64,000 bases of DNA from Zingiber officinale (lineage: Eukaryota; Streptophyta; Magnoliopsida; Zingiberales; Zingiberaceae): contig NC_055986.1 in NCBI RefSeq assembly GCF_018446385.1, positions 29,075,593 through 29,139,592 of the forward strand, in the 5' to 3' direction. Under the pieces are notes generated by a model. That model was not told the DNA's origin. It was given only the letters and a program-made list of their open reading frames with translations, and did no database searches. The translations under genes and the position numbers were made by a program. Below, one piece after another: positions 47,673 to 59,469 of the stretch (its first letter is position 1; each line of letters begins with the position of its first letter).

Positions 47673-48273
47673 TAGGGTTGTAAACAAGCCGAGCCGAGCT
47701 TTGGGGTGTTCAAGCTTGTTTGATAAGGTAACCAAGCCGAGTCGAGCCGAGCCGAGATTAAAATGAACCAAGCTTTTGAAATGAGTCTTCAAGCTTGACT
47801 TGGTTTATTTTTTATGAGCTTAAGCTTGTTTGAAGCTTGGCTTGAGTTTGGTTCGTTTAGATGTTCTCAATTCAAGCTTGGCTTGAGCTTGGTTCAAGCT
47901 TGGTTTATTTAGATGTTATCAATCTCTCAATTAAAACTTGTTTGATTGTTTGAAACTTTTAGTTGTTTGATTGGTTATTGAACTTCATAATTTAAATTTA
48001 TTTATTTATTTAATTTTATTTAATTAGCATATTGAAAAAGTTTTTATTAATGAATATGGTTCGTGAACATTGTTCATGAACGTTGTTCGCGAACATTGTT
48101 CACGAACGTTAACGAACTGAACACATATGTGTTCAAGCTTGTTTGTTTAGCTTAACGAGTTGTTCAAGCTTGTTTGTTTAATTAATCTTATGTATATTGA
48201 ACGAACATAAACAAGCTCTTACCAAGCCGAACACCAAACTTGTTCACGAACGCTTGGTTCATTTACAGCCCTA
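47673..48273 (+). mobile_element. hAT-type MITE, 601 bp
   Basis: It starts TAGGGTTGTAAACAAGCCGA and ends TTCATTTACAGCCCTA, which are imperfect inverted ends. The 8-bp flanks ATTATAAG (47665-47672) and ATTATATG (48274-48281) differ at one base. The inside is rich in AAGCTTG and GAACGTTGTTC words. The ends resemble those of the MITE at 29780. Confidence 0.82.
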
Positions 48274-48489
48274 ATTATATGGATTTATTCCCTTATTTGT
48301 ATTTTCATTCCTATAATCCAAACATCAATAATAACAATCAATGATTATTATTCTCATTCTCCACTCTTATTCCCTTAAACCAAACGCCCCATTAGATAGC
48401 TAATTTAATACATAACATTTAATATATACTATTGTAGTATTGATACTCAGTAACTTCGATAGGTTGACGTTCTAAGGTTGTAGACATGG

Positions 48490-48650
48490 TTTTACATTCA
48501 AAATATATAAGAAAGATTATAGATTGATATAAAAAAGATATCTTTATTAGTATGAAGTCTTTTTGATAAAGCCCAACAGTAAAATCATGAGGACTTAGTT
48601 ATAAAGTGAACAATATCATATCATTATGAAGATATTTAATTTTTTTTATC
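48490..48650 (+). repeat. Decayed copy of the 189-bp TRIM-like LTR
   Basis: The words ATCTTTATTAGTATGAAG, AAAATCATGAGGACTTAG and GTGAACAATATCATATCATTA match 36440-36540 with many transitions. The ends are not clear. Confidence 0.6.
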
Positions 48651-50905
48651 CTTCACAATAGTATGTTATAATTATTTTAAAGAGATTTTAATTAATTTAA
48701 AATAATTTTGATAAATTAAATAATTTTAATTAAGTTGGTAAAAAATATTTTGATATAATAATTTTCAGAGTTTATGTTTTATATTTAAAATTTTAATGAA
48801 ATAGTTGATTTTTCATATTATAATAGTTATTTAATAGTTTTCACATGTTGTAGTGACTACCAAATGGATATTGTAACAAATCCTACATCTTAGAATCTTG
48901 AACTCTAAATATTGATATTCAAAATTTCACGTTGTAATAGTTATCAAGTAGCTTGTATATGTTGTAGCAGCTACTAAATAACTTCTACACGTGATAGCTA
49001 CCGAGTAACTTCTATAAGTTGTGCTTAAATCCTAAATTTTAAATACTATTATATTAAAATATTTTTTACCAACTTAGTCAAAATTATTTAAATAATTAAA
49101 ATTATTTAAAAATAGTTATAACAGCTGCTACAATAACTTTCAAAAAGTAAGAAATAATATTGTAGCAGTTACTAGTAACAGCTATAAAAACATTAGATCA
49201 ATGAGTATTCTAAGAATTAAAATATTTGATAAGGGATTCTTTTAACTGTTTATAAAAAATAAGTATTTTTTAAGTCAGTATTGGGTGTTCAGCTTATGCC
49301 GACTAATCCTAGGAGTGACCTGTCTAGTGCTATGAAAGTTTTCTATAGGGAAGCGCTTCGGTGGATGATCCATCAGCCTAGTATTTTTAGGTCAACAGCT
49401 AATTAAAAGAAATTCATCCGTCAATTTAATGAAGTTGAGATTCAACTATACTAATTCATAGGGCGCCATCACCACTCATGTGGCAGAGGAGCTTCCACCA
49501 ACCCATCTCCTGGTCAACATGAAGAAGGTATATCATGGATGACTACTAGCCATTAGTGTAAGTGACCAAGGTATGGGGGAAGATATTATTAGATGCACCG
49601 AGTTTTGACCCCAAAATCTCATGTGACAATATCCCATGCTTCAATCGCTGCATTGTCCCCTAGGGGACACATATCTTCAAAAAATAAAGTCCATCATGAC
49701 AAAAGATGACTGGGCTGACCTATAGAATTTTTTCATAGACCATTAGGATAAATTGAGAAGCGCGCTCGGTGGGCAACCCAGAATTCTTTAGTTGCACCCT
49801 CCATTTAGAAGAAATTTTTTTACAAATGTACTATAGTTAGAGATCAAATCATAAATATCTAGATGATAATCTGAATGTCCTATTGTGATACCATAATCCC
49901 AGGGATACTGTCATCACCACTAATAAACACATGTGACAAGTATATATATAAATTGACAAAAAAATTTTAGATAATATCTTTATGATAATAATCGGACGAA
50001 GGAAGACGGAGAAGAAACTAAGAGGATTATATGAAAATGAAGAGAATAAGTCATTCTTTCACCACAATAATAAATTTATGAATAAAAGATATTTTTTTAA
50101 TATTTAAATATGACTTTTATATACAAAATCGAAGATCTAAATAAATTATAACTAATCTATCTTAATTCAAAGAAAGAAAATATATATTTTATCTCAAAAG
50201 TAAAATTCATAATTGAAGGATATGAACTCAAAATAAAATATGGATCAGGATAAATTTTTTTTATAAATATTAAAAATATCAAAATTATCCTAAATATTAA
50301 AAAATAAATAAAAAATAATAAAAACATATCTTAATTCAAACAGAAAGAAAGAATATAAATATTTTATAAAAGAAAAGCATATAAATAAGATCTTAAAAAA
50401 AAATCAGGATGATAAAAAAATATAAAAATATAAATAAAAATAAAAATTAATAAAAATAACAAAAAGACTTCAAAAAGAATTTAAACGGTAAAATTTAGAT
50501 CAATATTTGACTATTATGATTTTATTTATAATAAATATTGATTTTTAAAATTTATACACATGTACATGTACATCGATGTAATCTAATTTTGAGTAAGCGT
50601 ACAAATATTATGCCCTTTTAAAATTTCAAAAGTTTATATTAAACTTCATCACCGATGCTATACATATTGTTGTAAAAAAACAATTATTAAAAATGTTAAA
50701 TATATATTGAAAATGTAATTTTTTATAGTTTCTTCCCTTAATAATTTATGTTAGTGATGCAAGGGCATTCACGGCAAAATACTGTTCTGAAAAAGGAGTC
50801 GTTGGATGACATAAAAGGCCCGGTGCTCTCTCCTCCCCATCCATGATTGCGTGTCGGACAAGAAGCCGACGCCCACGCCGTCCTGCTGCTCTACCTGCTG
50901 CCACA
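48651..50905. other. AT-rich gene-free stretch upstream of the DUF1645 gene
   Basis: 48840-49200 has several degenerate repeats of a 'GTTGTAGCAGCTACTAAATAACTTC' type phrase. About 49490-49600 resembles the SINE-like insert at 4785-4929. 49900-50740 is very AT-rich. The proximal promoter of the downstream gene should lie in the last few hundred bases; TTCTTCCCTTAATAATTTATG near 50735 is AT-rich but not a clear TATA box. Confidence 0.4.
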
Positions 50906-52003
50906 ATGGAACACCGTAGCCCTAGCAATGGCGAAGAGTTCGAGAGCGCCTGCTCCACCCCCTTCGCCAGCGCGCCTTCCAGCCCCGGCCGCGGCGGTTC
51001 ATCGTCCTCAGCCGCTGGCTTCTTCTTCAGCGCCCCATCCAGCCCAATGCACTACATCCTCTCCGCGTCTTCCTCGCCCTTCTCTGCCTCGAACACCCCT
51101 TCTGATCCCGTCTCCGTTGATTTCTCCTTTGATTTTGAGTTCTCCGCCCGCTTCCCCTCGCATTCCACCGCGGCTTCTGCCGACGAACTCTTCCTCAACG
51201 GTCAGATTCGGCCTATGAAACTGTCTTCCCACCTCCAGCGCCATCAGAGGCTCTCTCCGCTTCCGGATCTCGGCGTAGAGGAGGGCGAGGACGACCATGA
51301 CAGCTGTGAGGTTGCGCAGATGGACGTCCACAGGCGCGATGTGATGCTGCGGAGTAGGTCCGTGCATCGGAGGACTAGATCGCTGTCCCCGATGCGAAAT
51401 CTACCGTTTCGCTGGCGGTCGGATGATGCGGTGAGGGGCGAGAGTGGTGAAGGCCGGGAGAAGACACCAGATTCTAAGCAGATCGAGTCAAGAGAAGCTC
51501 CGGCTCCGCCCGTCTCGGCGTCTTCCCGCTCCTCCTCGTCATCCTCGACGTCCTCTTCGTCCTCCACGGGGCGTAGCTCGAAGCGGTGGATTTTTCTGAA
51601 AGATCTCCTCCACCGGAGCAAGAGCGAAAGGAGCGACCACGGAAAGGAGAAATTCTGGCGTAGTATCTCCTTTTCCGTCTCCAAAGACAGGCCAAAATCC
51701 ACACCGCCTTCAGAACCTGAGATAACGCCACACCCGGCGGAGTCCTCGTCAAATCAAGAACAGGCGGCGACTCAACCGCCTCGGCGACAGAGACCGGTCA
51801 ATGGGCTGGGAAGACGGCGGAAGGCTGGGCCGTCAGCGCACGAGCGGCTCTACACGGCGAATCGAGCGCAGGCAGAGGAGATGCGACGTCGGACCTTCCT
51901 TCCGTACCGGCAGGGTCTCCTGGGCTGCCTGTGGTTTAGTTCCAGAAGCTACGGCGCCATTAACGGGTTCGCTCGCTCTCTCAGCCCCGTTTCCTCGAGG
52001 TAG
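50906..52003 (+). CDS. DUF1645 family protein, single exon, intact
   Basis: The ORF encodes 365 residues from the ATG at 50906, which has a good context (CCACAATGG). A longer in-frame start 21 codons upstream adds an Arg-rich leader unlike the family and is not preferred. Features in order: FESACSTPFASAPSSP (12-27), FDFEFSARFPS (75-85), ADELFLNGQIRPMK (92-105), a serine run (about 207-225), KRWIFLKDLLHRSKSE (226-241), and the C-terminal block AHERLYTANRAQAEEMRRRTFLPYRQGLLGCLWFSSR (311-347). These blocks and their order are typical of DUF1645, whose rice member OsSGL affects grain length and drought response; the biochemical role is unknown. Low complexity and basic patches suggest a disordered, possibly nuclear protein. 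The frame has no lesions, and antisense ORFs here are shadows. Confidence 0.9.
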   Translation: MEHRSPSNGEEFESACSTPFASAPSSPGRGGSSSSAAGFFFSAPSSPMHYILSASSSPFSASNTPSDPVSVDFSFDFEFSARFPSHSTAASADELFLNGQIRPMKLSSHLQRHQRLSPLPDLGVEEGEDDHDSCEVAQMDVHRRDVMLRSRSVHRRTRSLSPMRNLPFRWRSDDAVRGESGEGREKTPDSKQIESREAPAPPVSASSRSSSSSSTSSSSSTGRSSKRWIFLKDLLHRSKSERSDHGKEKFWRSISFSVSKDRPKSTPPSEPEITPHPAESSSNQEQAATQPPRRQRPVNGLGRRRKAGPSAHERLYTANRAQAEEMRRRTFLPYRQGLLGCLWFSSRSYGAINGFARSLSPVSSR

Positions 52004-54160
52004 CCCTTTCATACTCGAAGCTGTTTCTTTTTTTTTTTTTGCATAATATCTAAGGACCTTATGATTTCTGTAATCCCAAAATCACTCGAGTTTCATTTCT
52101 AAATGAAGCTGCTGATGCTAAGCGGATTTTCTAGTTTCGCGTTTGGTTTTCTGTTTTATACCATCAAATTATCTCTTTCGTTTTGTTTTATACTTCTAGA
52201 GCAAACTTAGAACTTTCATCGTATATGAAGTTTACAATTGTAATATGTTAATACATTGAACTGAATCACATGATAGATTGTACATAGTAATGTATTATAC
52301 TTTGTACTACGGTTTTGCGTATTACGTTTTATAAATTGGAGTTTTAGAACAAGATGGAAAGACATAGTTTGTATTAGCTACTAAAATTTAGAACCTGAGA
52401 ACAGAATGGAAAGACTTAAAATTTGTATCTGTTTTTTGAAATTTAGAATGGATAACTGAGCAATTTGTATGGTGCGACAATGGTGATGTGGCCACAGGTG
52501 GGATGCTAGAGGCGGATGAACAGAGGCAATAGGCGACAAAGTTGGGTGTTCTTGTGAAGAAAATAGGGGTCGTTGCTTTTGTTCAAGATATAAGAGGCAA
52601 TGGGCGACATCCTTGAGCATTCTTGCATCAAAAATAGGAGGCACGATGCGTTTGTCCAAGATAGTTTGGCATTCTTGCAGAGAAGCCAGAAGGGCGAAGT
52701 AGCATTTGTTCAAATTAAGCTCGAGAGAGGACATAAAGATATGGGAGGAACCTGCTGGCTATCAAGCGTGCTCGTGGAAAAGAATGAGATCCACTGTGTG
52801 TTCGAAGCTGAAGCTCTTGTTGGTGGCGGCATCTTCTTGTGCTAGACTAAGCGAAGAGAGGAATGCGAGAGGACTGGATCTTATGGGATTTATTATTTAG
52901 GTTAAAATTTCTTGAAATGACTTTCTGGTATTGTTGGTTTGTTGTGTTACACGGCGGAATAACTTTCCTCAGGCGCCGTAGATTTGGCCTATGTAACCCG
53001 CTGTATTTTGGCAAATTCAACCGACGTGGTCCTGCTAAAATTGGAAATGATCTGCATATAAGCTGTAATCCGCAGATTCAATGATATGTAATTCAATAAT
53101 TTTTAATGGACGCTCTTTAGAAAAAAAAAACTCCAATTATTTTCTTACCATTTGGCGGTTGGTTTAAACTAATTTTATGATTTATTTTCCTTTCCATAAT
53201 TTAAAGATGGACGGTAAGATATGTTTGGGATGAGTATAATCATAATGACTTTAACACTGAAGGGGTTTCTTGGGGACATCTTTAATTCTCTAACGCGTGT
53301 TAATTTATATAGAAATTGTTTTCAACCAGATCTAATAGAGCGATAGATTTTTGCCCTATGATAATTTCCATAGCTATAATGTCAAAATATTACGGCAAAA
53401 AAAATTATCACTCCACTGGGAGAATAGAATAAATAGAATCAGGATTTTCGTATCATAGTCAATCTTTTATTAAAAAAAAAATCAAGTTTTGAAACTCAAA
53501 CGGATTATTGAAGTTGTGGGGCGGATTTAGTGTGAGCGATGTCCAATTTTGATTTGGAATGGAGCCGTGTGGGTTGGGTTTGTCAAAATGCAGACAATAG
53601 GTCAATAATTTTTATTTTTTTAATAATATAAATTTTAATTCTTCAAATCATTAATCCACAAGATAATCTGTTCTATCGACCGTCAAATTAAATTCAAAAA
53701 ATACTCACATTCAAAACCACCGACCCTCCATCTACACAATCGACCCATATGCTCAATTTGGATATAAACCGTGTCGCAAACATGACCCACTTTGCCATAC
53801 GGGGACCATCCTACCTCACATAAATATTCCTACTTCATGTCATTTCCCATATGTATGACTAAATGTATGTTTTAGTCAAGAGCCGAGAAGTCTTGGAAAA
53901 ATACAGGCCAATCACAAATAATTAATCAGGATAAGTAATGTTGAGTCCGAATGATCGACCTAGTCATATAATTTTTTTTTTTATTGATCATCATAATAAA
54001 TCAAGAAAAATTTATAATAGACGGTTTAAAATCTCAATATCCCATAATTACACGTCTCATTTGAAGAAAAAAACTAGGGCTTACACTTGGCTTGGTAAAA
54101 CAATTAAATCTAACAAGGAGCTAATTTTTATTTCAAGATTATTAGAAACCAAAAACTAGA
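52004..54160. other. Gene-free stretch downstream of DUF1645
   Basis: The first few hundred bases should hold the 3' UTR. At 52400-52900 there are overlapping frames on both strands (up to 117 codons) that match no family I know; one plus-strand phrase about 'ATTCTTGC.GAGAAG..AGA' style words recurs near 52550-52690. From 53100 the DNA is AT-rich without recognisable features. A 27-bp phrase containing GCTTACACTTGGCTTGGTAAA occurs at about 54075 and again at 54150. Confidence 0.4.
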
Positions 54161-54252
54161 GCTTACACTTGGCTTGGTAAATGTTAAGCTGAAGTTTATT
54201 GGAACCGAGCTTGGGATGACTTGAGGCTGCTTGGCTTGTTCACAGCCCTACG
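54160..54252 (+). mobile_element. MITE end fragment
   Basis: The fragment ends GGCTTGTTCACAGCCCTA, close to the right end of the MITE at 47673-48273. The left end is not found, so this is a truncated copy. Confidence 0.5.
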
Positions 54253-54422
54253 GTAATATTTTTGCGCGACCAGCATAACCAGATGAGTTATCTGAACACC
54301 GATGCAACAGTCATGTAAGCTATTAGTATAGGATCAACACAAGGAATTGTTACAAGAAACATGAGCACAATACAGATGCGCAGTGGAGACATTGACAGAA
54401 ACCTTTAGTGTTCTTCTTTGGT

Positions 54423-54638
54423 TCAGAAGTGGAGCTTGCCAGCCAAGTACAATGAGTGGATGGCTAGACTACCAAAGGCCATGATGTTGGCTAGTGATGA
54501 CAAGCCATGAATCATCCCAAACTTCTTGTTCATAGATTTGAGCCGTGCATTGATTTTTGCTGCTTCTGTGTTCTTTGACGCTCCAACTTCATCGCTAATG
54601 TTCAGATCCCTCTCAATGTTGTGCCTCTTCTTCATCAT
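54423..54638 (-). pseudogene. TMEM205-like (DUF4149) gene, last exon
   Basis: The 71-residue minus-strand exon starts right after a good acceptor (TTGCCCAG). It reads MMKKRHNIERDLNISDEVG, then MNKKFGMIHGLSSLANIMAFGSLAIHSLYLAGKLHF and a stop. In plant DUF4149/TMEM205-like proteins this is the C-terminal cytosolic loop plus the last membrane helix. The exon has no stop or frameshift, but its partner exons lie 6.7-7.4 kb away at 61368-61825 and the exon between is missing. I therefore call the whole locus a pseudogene. It could be an intact exon of a partly degraded gene; transcript data would decide. Confidence 0.78.
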
Positions 54639-54939
54639 CTGGGCAATTACATTGGGCGAAATGAGCTTTAATGTGCAGGATTTCTACATATGATTTGCAC
54701 CATTCAAATTAACTGATTGTAGCAAGTTATTGGATTTGATTAGAACTATCTATCATTGAACAAATGAATATACCTTTAGCGCACAATGGATCTTAATGAG
54801 ACAGTGAATATATATCAGTTGAAATGTTTCTATTTGATCAGTATAAAAGCCACGTTAAGGTGCAGATATATTTTCATCATTTTTTGTGAACTGTAGGGTA
54901 GGCCATCATGCTATTGATAAAAGAAATAGAGACCACAAA

Positions 54940-57745
54940 TGTGAGATACGGCAAAATAAAATAGCCTATAATGATTATTGGGAATATTTAGATATTTTCT
55001 GGATTTATTTGGAGGACGTATGACTGTATTTAAGGGGATAAATTATTGGACTTAAGATGGTATTGGAAATCATCATTAGAGGAGGGCTAATTAAGAGTTT
55101 GGAAGAACTTAAACCCTACATTTATATTTAGAAACTACAGTGCAAGCCCTAAAAACGCCGTTCCTCTTTTCTTCGTGTCTCCTTTCGCGCGATCTCCGCC
55201 AACCCCACCTCGCGACGGCGCCTCCACACCCGAGCTCACGGCGACGCAGAGTTCAGCGAAGCCTCGCCGAAGCCTTCAGTCCTCTACCCCGACCCTCTAC
55301 CCCTTCCTCTCTTCGGATTTGCTGCCTCGTGCGAGGACCGTCGGGCAGGAGGAGCCGAGCTGAAGATCGGAGACGCTGAGGTCGAATCGCCGGAACCCTG
55401 AGCTCGATCTTAGCTGAGGGTGCGTTCCCAACCGTGGTCACGACGTTCCCTAGCCCTAACGCCAAGCTGATTTCGTCGGATTTCGCCTCGCCGCTGGTGG
55501 GGGAAGCTGTCACGGAGGTAAATTGAGGTAAGGATGGTTTAGATTAGGGTTTCTTTAGTGATGAAGACCTGTGATTTGATACCAGGTTGGGAGGATTGTA
55601 TGGATTGAGGTTTTGTTGTGGCAGTGGCTTACTGGGAAGGGGATCGATCACAATCACCAGCAGCTGTTCATCATCCGAGACTCATGGGTAAGGTATTTAC
55701 AGTATTAAGATAGTAGGTTTGTGGATCTGAGATTGTATTCCAACCGAATTGTGCATTGATAGTGTGATTGCAATAGTTTGAAGGCTCTGTAGGAGCTCTG
55801 TTCGTGAATCTTGGCAGTGGGCATCATTGGAAGACTTGAGCCGAGGACCTTACCTTCCGGCAGTGAGTGATCAGTGGGGTGTAAGGTAAGGTTTTAGGTC
55901 CTCCGATATCTAGTTTAATTGAACAGATATTTTGTACATTGGTGTATTGGGGACAAATGCATGATTTGGGGGAAATTCTAAGTTTATGATCTGAAGGCAT
56001 ACGGTTAGGATTTTGGATTGGTTAGTAGTAGATTGGAATGGTTTCGTTGGGCTAATGAATGGAATTTAGATTAAATTCACCTGTCTTACCCAGTGGTTTA
56101 GTTGTTTGGTTTCAAATGTACTTAGTTAATTGATACGTTGACACAGGACTCTGATCGAGGAAGGTGTCGTGACGAGGTGGACGTCGGATTCAGCCTACAT
56201 TTAGAGGCGGGTATTTCTTGCTTTATCTCTTTAGTATTTTGATCCTAGTGCATGAGCTTTATGTTCAGATAGTTGCTGTATCTATCTTAACTCCACTCTT
56301 ATTCTTCCTGCGTTTGATACTTCCACTCTATCTTTGAGCTACTCGTTTCTGTATCTATACAGTCTCTCGTTGCTATTCATGATATTTAGCAGATACTATA
56401 ATACTAGGTATTGGATACCAGATACCAGACATTAGATAGTAGGTATTGGATATATGGACACTTGATACCATGTTTACCTGCTTTGATTACTGTTTATTTA
56501 TGCTTAGTATTGAGCATGCGGATTCATGTAGCATACCTGATTTCCTGTTTTATATATATGATGACCGTTGCATTATTCGCATCATGTCATTGCATGCATA
56601 GCCGACGACTTTGGCTCCCTTGTGGTTGAGACGGTCGTTGGCCTGGGCCGCACGCTCGGCCACTCATGGGTAGTGGTAGCTGGAGCGTGCCGCTTGTCCT
56701 GTCGTGCCACACTCGGTCACTCATGGGTAGTGGCGGCTGGAGTTGCGGCAGCAGGGACCCCCGTCGCAGACGTAGCTATTCAGCTACTATGCACCTGTCC
56801 ATCCGGTCACTCGAGAGTAGTGGCGGCCTTTGGGTGGTACAGTTTGTCATCGATCCGGCCTCTCGACCATACAGGGGTCGTGGTGCAGAGAGGTGGGCGG
56901 GGTGACCATCCGTACATACGCTGTTGTTATTATATCTGCTGGTTGTTTACTTATGCTGTTGTTGCTTATCTATGCTGCTGTTGCTAGATTATGCTGCTGT
57001 TGTTTATTTATGCTGTTATGCTTACTTAGGTTGAGATTTATACCTGTGTTAGGTGTTTAGACACTGGCTTACTTACTGTTGACCTGTATATACCTCACAT
57101 GATACCATGTAGTTATGAGCAGTACTGTAGCAGGACTTTGCTATATCTACCTTCCCTTACTAGCCTAGGATATGGTTTCAGGTATGGTTATGTACTTTGT
57201 TTACTCAGTAGTATCTGCTATTTATCTTTCCCGAGACTGTATCCTGTTGTACTCTTAGCTGTTTATGATACTCATGCACAGTCTACTCTATTACCCGCTG
57301 AGTTTTTATACTCACCACCCGCATTGGTAATTTCACCAGGCAGCTGATAGCGATGCTAGTACTCTTGGAGGAGGATTCCGACTGCCGGTCCCACATCACT
57401 TCCGAGGACGGTTTTATGATTTTGGTTTTCATGTTATTGTGAGTTGAACCTTTGAATTTAGCATTGTAATAATTGGGTTGTGGACTTGCTATTCTGTATT
57501 TGGTTGTTTTGTCGAGGAGTCAAGCCGGGCCGACCCGCGGTGAGATTTTGTTAGTTTATCTTTGTTATTCTTGTTTTCCGCTGTGTTTGATTATCCAGCC
57601 GTGTGGGCTGTATATTATCTGCGTGGTTGTGATATATATTTGTGTATGTATTATCTGTGGTGTTGTATACCGGTTCTATTTGTCACTGCTACAAGGGAGG
57701 TGCTGTCCGATTTTCGTCGGACAACCTTACTCTCGGGGCGTGACA
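54940..57745 (+). mobile_element. Solo LTR of 2806 bp, TSD ACAAA
   Basis: The unit begins TGTGAGATACGG and ends CTCGGGGCGTGACA, flanked on both sides by ACAAA (54935-54939, 57746-57750). TG..CA ends and a 5-bp duplication fit an LTR inserted alone. A TATATTTAGA word near 55127 and the GC-rich stretch after it look like U3/R. Two tandem stretches are inside: about 60-bp units with CACTCATGGGTAGTGGCGGC (56650-56880), and TATGCTGCTGTTGC units (56910-57020). No primer site or gag/pol was found, and the many short ORFs are not genes. A Ty3/gypsy origin is suspected from the GGGGCGTGACA end but not shown. Confidence 0.7.
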
Positions 57746-58083
57746 ACAAATAATGGTGGAGCGACAAAAGTATTCAGCAGATTCCCAAGCACTCACGGTT
57801 CGAATCCGAGCTATAAGTTCAAGGATTCCTGAAATAGATACCCATTTCAGTTCTTATGGATTCCTGATGTTGCAAAGAGTTCAAATATACTATCCATTGC
57901 TTATTTTGACTTTTAAAATGTGTTAAAATATAAAAAAAAATCAACAAAAAGACTTCACGTTAGGCCTGATATGAATTATATCAGGCCCATGTTGGGCCTG
58001 ATATGATTCTATATCAGGCCTAATGTGGGTCTCACTCTATTAGGAATGCTCAACTGTTTTAGGAACTCTTCATTTCATAATGT

Positions 58084-58310
58084 ATGTGTCTATGATTGCT
58101 CTAACACTGTTTGGACAACAAAAATTAGAGAACAAGAAGCAGAATATGCTGAGAAAATGAAAAATAAAATTACTATGGTTCACAAAGCAGCCAAAGAGAA
58201 GAGAGCAATGACTGAGGTTATGTGCCGTGAAGAGCTATTGAAGTCAGAAGAAAGTGCGGCCAAATATCACGCCACAAGGTAGATGCCAAAGCAAGGTTAT
58301 AGCTGCCTCA
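58084..58310 (+). pseudogene. Captured remorin C-terminal fragment
   Basis: The frame from 58084 reads WTTKIREQEAEYAEKMKNK, ITMVHKAAKEKRAM and EELLKSEESAAKYHATR, then a TAG and MPKQGYSC. These match the C-terminal coiled-coil of remorins, where EYGEKMKNKVA, HKxAEEKRAMVE and EELLKAEEMAAKYRATG are usual. The rest of the insert to 58564 looks like a 3' UTR. The 5' exons are missing, and the stop lies where the family continues to a Cys-rich end. Remorins organise plasma-membrane microdomains; this fragment cannot be functional. Confidence 0.82.
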
Positions 58311-59469
58311 ATTCATGAGAAATGGAGATAGTAACAAGATGTTATCTCATGCATGCTTTCTAGCTTATGGTGTGTTACTTAGGACTTCAGCTTGTATTAT
58401 TGTAAGAAAATAAGAGGTATTTAATTTACAAGTCCAATTCTTCTTGTCTTTGTAATTCTTCATAAATATTGTATTTTGTCTCTGTAATTCATTATGAGTT
58501 TTATGTTTGGATTAGTAGTACATTCTTTCACATGTATAATTACTGCAAGCTAAACATAAGAATGCACTACAAAAAAATCATATCAGGTCTAACACAGCCC
58601 TGATATGATTCATATCAGGCCTAATGTGGAGGTTTTTTTGTTGATTCTTTCTTCTTATATTTTAACATCTTCTAAAAGTCAAAATAAACAATTGATAGCA
58701 TATTTGAACTCCTTGCAATATCAGGAATCCATAGGAACTGAAATGGGTCAAAATCCACTAATGGACCTAGAGAGCTCCGATTGCACCCATTTCAGTTTCT
58801 GTGGATTCCTAGTGTTACAAGAAGTTCAAATATGCTATTCATTATTTATTTTAACTTTCAGAAGGCGTTAAAATATAAAAAAAAGAATCGATAAAAAAAT
58901 TTCATATCAGGCCCACGTTGGGCCTGATATGATTCATATAAGGCCTAACGTAGAGTTTTTTTGTTGATTTTTTTTTAATATTTAACACCTTGTAAAAGTC
59001 AAAATAAATAATGGATAGCATATTTGAACTCCTTGCAACAACAGGAATCCACAGAAACTGAAATGGGTGTAATCGGAGCTCTCTAGGTCCATTAGTGGGT
59101 TTTGACCCAAACCCACTGATGGACCTAGAAACCTCAGATTACACCCATTTCAATTCCTGTGGATTCCTAATGTTGCAAGGAGTTCAAATATGCTATCCAT
59201 TATTTATTTTGACTTTTAAAAGGTGTTATAATATAAGAAGAAAGAATCAACAAAAAGGCTCCACGTTAGGCCTGATATATATCATATCAGGCCCATGTTG
59301 GGCCTGATATGATTCCATATCAGGCCCAATGTGGATCTCACTCTATTAGGAATGCTCAATTGTTTTAGGAACTCTTCATTTCTAATGTAGCATTTTATTT
59401 TGACTTAAATCTCAGTTCATGATGTATGTATTTGTTGGGGGTTTGAAAAATTATGGACATTGGAAAAGC

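Noticed and set aside
51008-51752. Antisense frames of 92-152 codons over the DUF1645 gene
   Set aside because: They are shadow frames produced by the GC-rich coding strand; the plus-strand protein matches a known family along its length.
52381-52900. Possible gene downstream of DUF1645
   Set aside because: Overlapping frames on both strands, no recognised motif, no clear start context or splice pattern.
54640-54934. Missing exon 3 of the TMEM205-like gene
   Set aside because: I read the minus strand in all frames here and at 60836-61367 and saw no KYQLGF-like helix.
56411-57832. Several frames of 60-139 codons in the stretch after 56400
   Set aside because: They lie in a TSD-bounded LTR with tandem repeats, have no shared frame and match no family.
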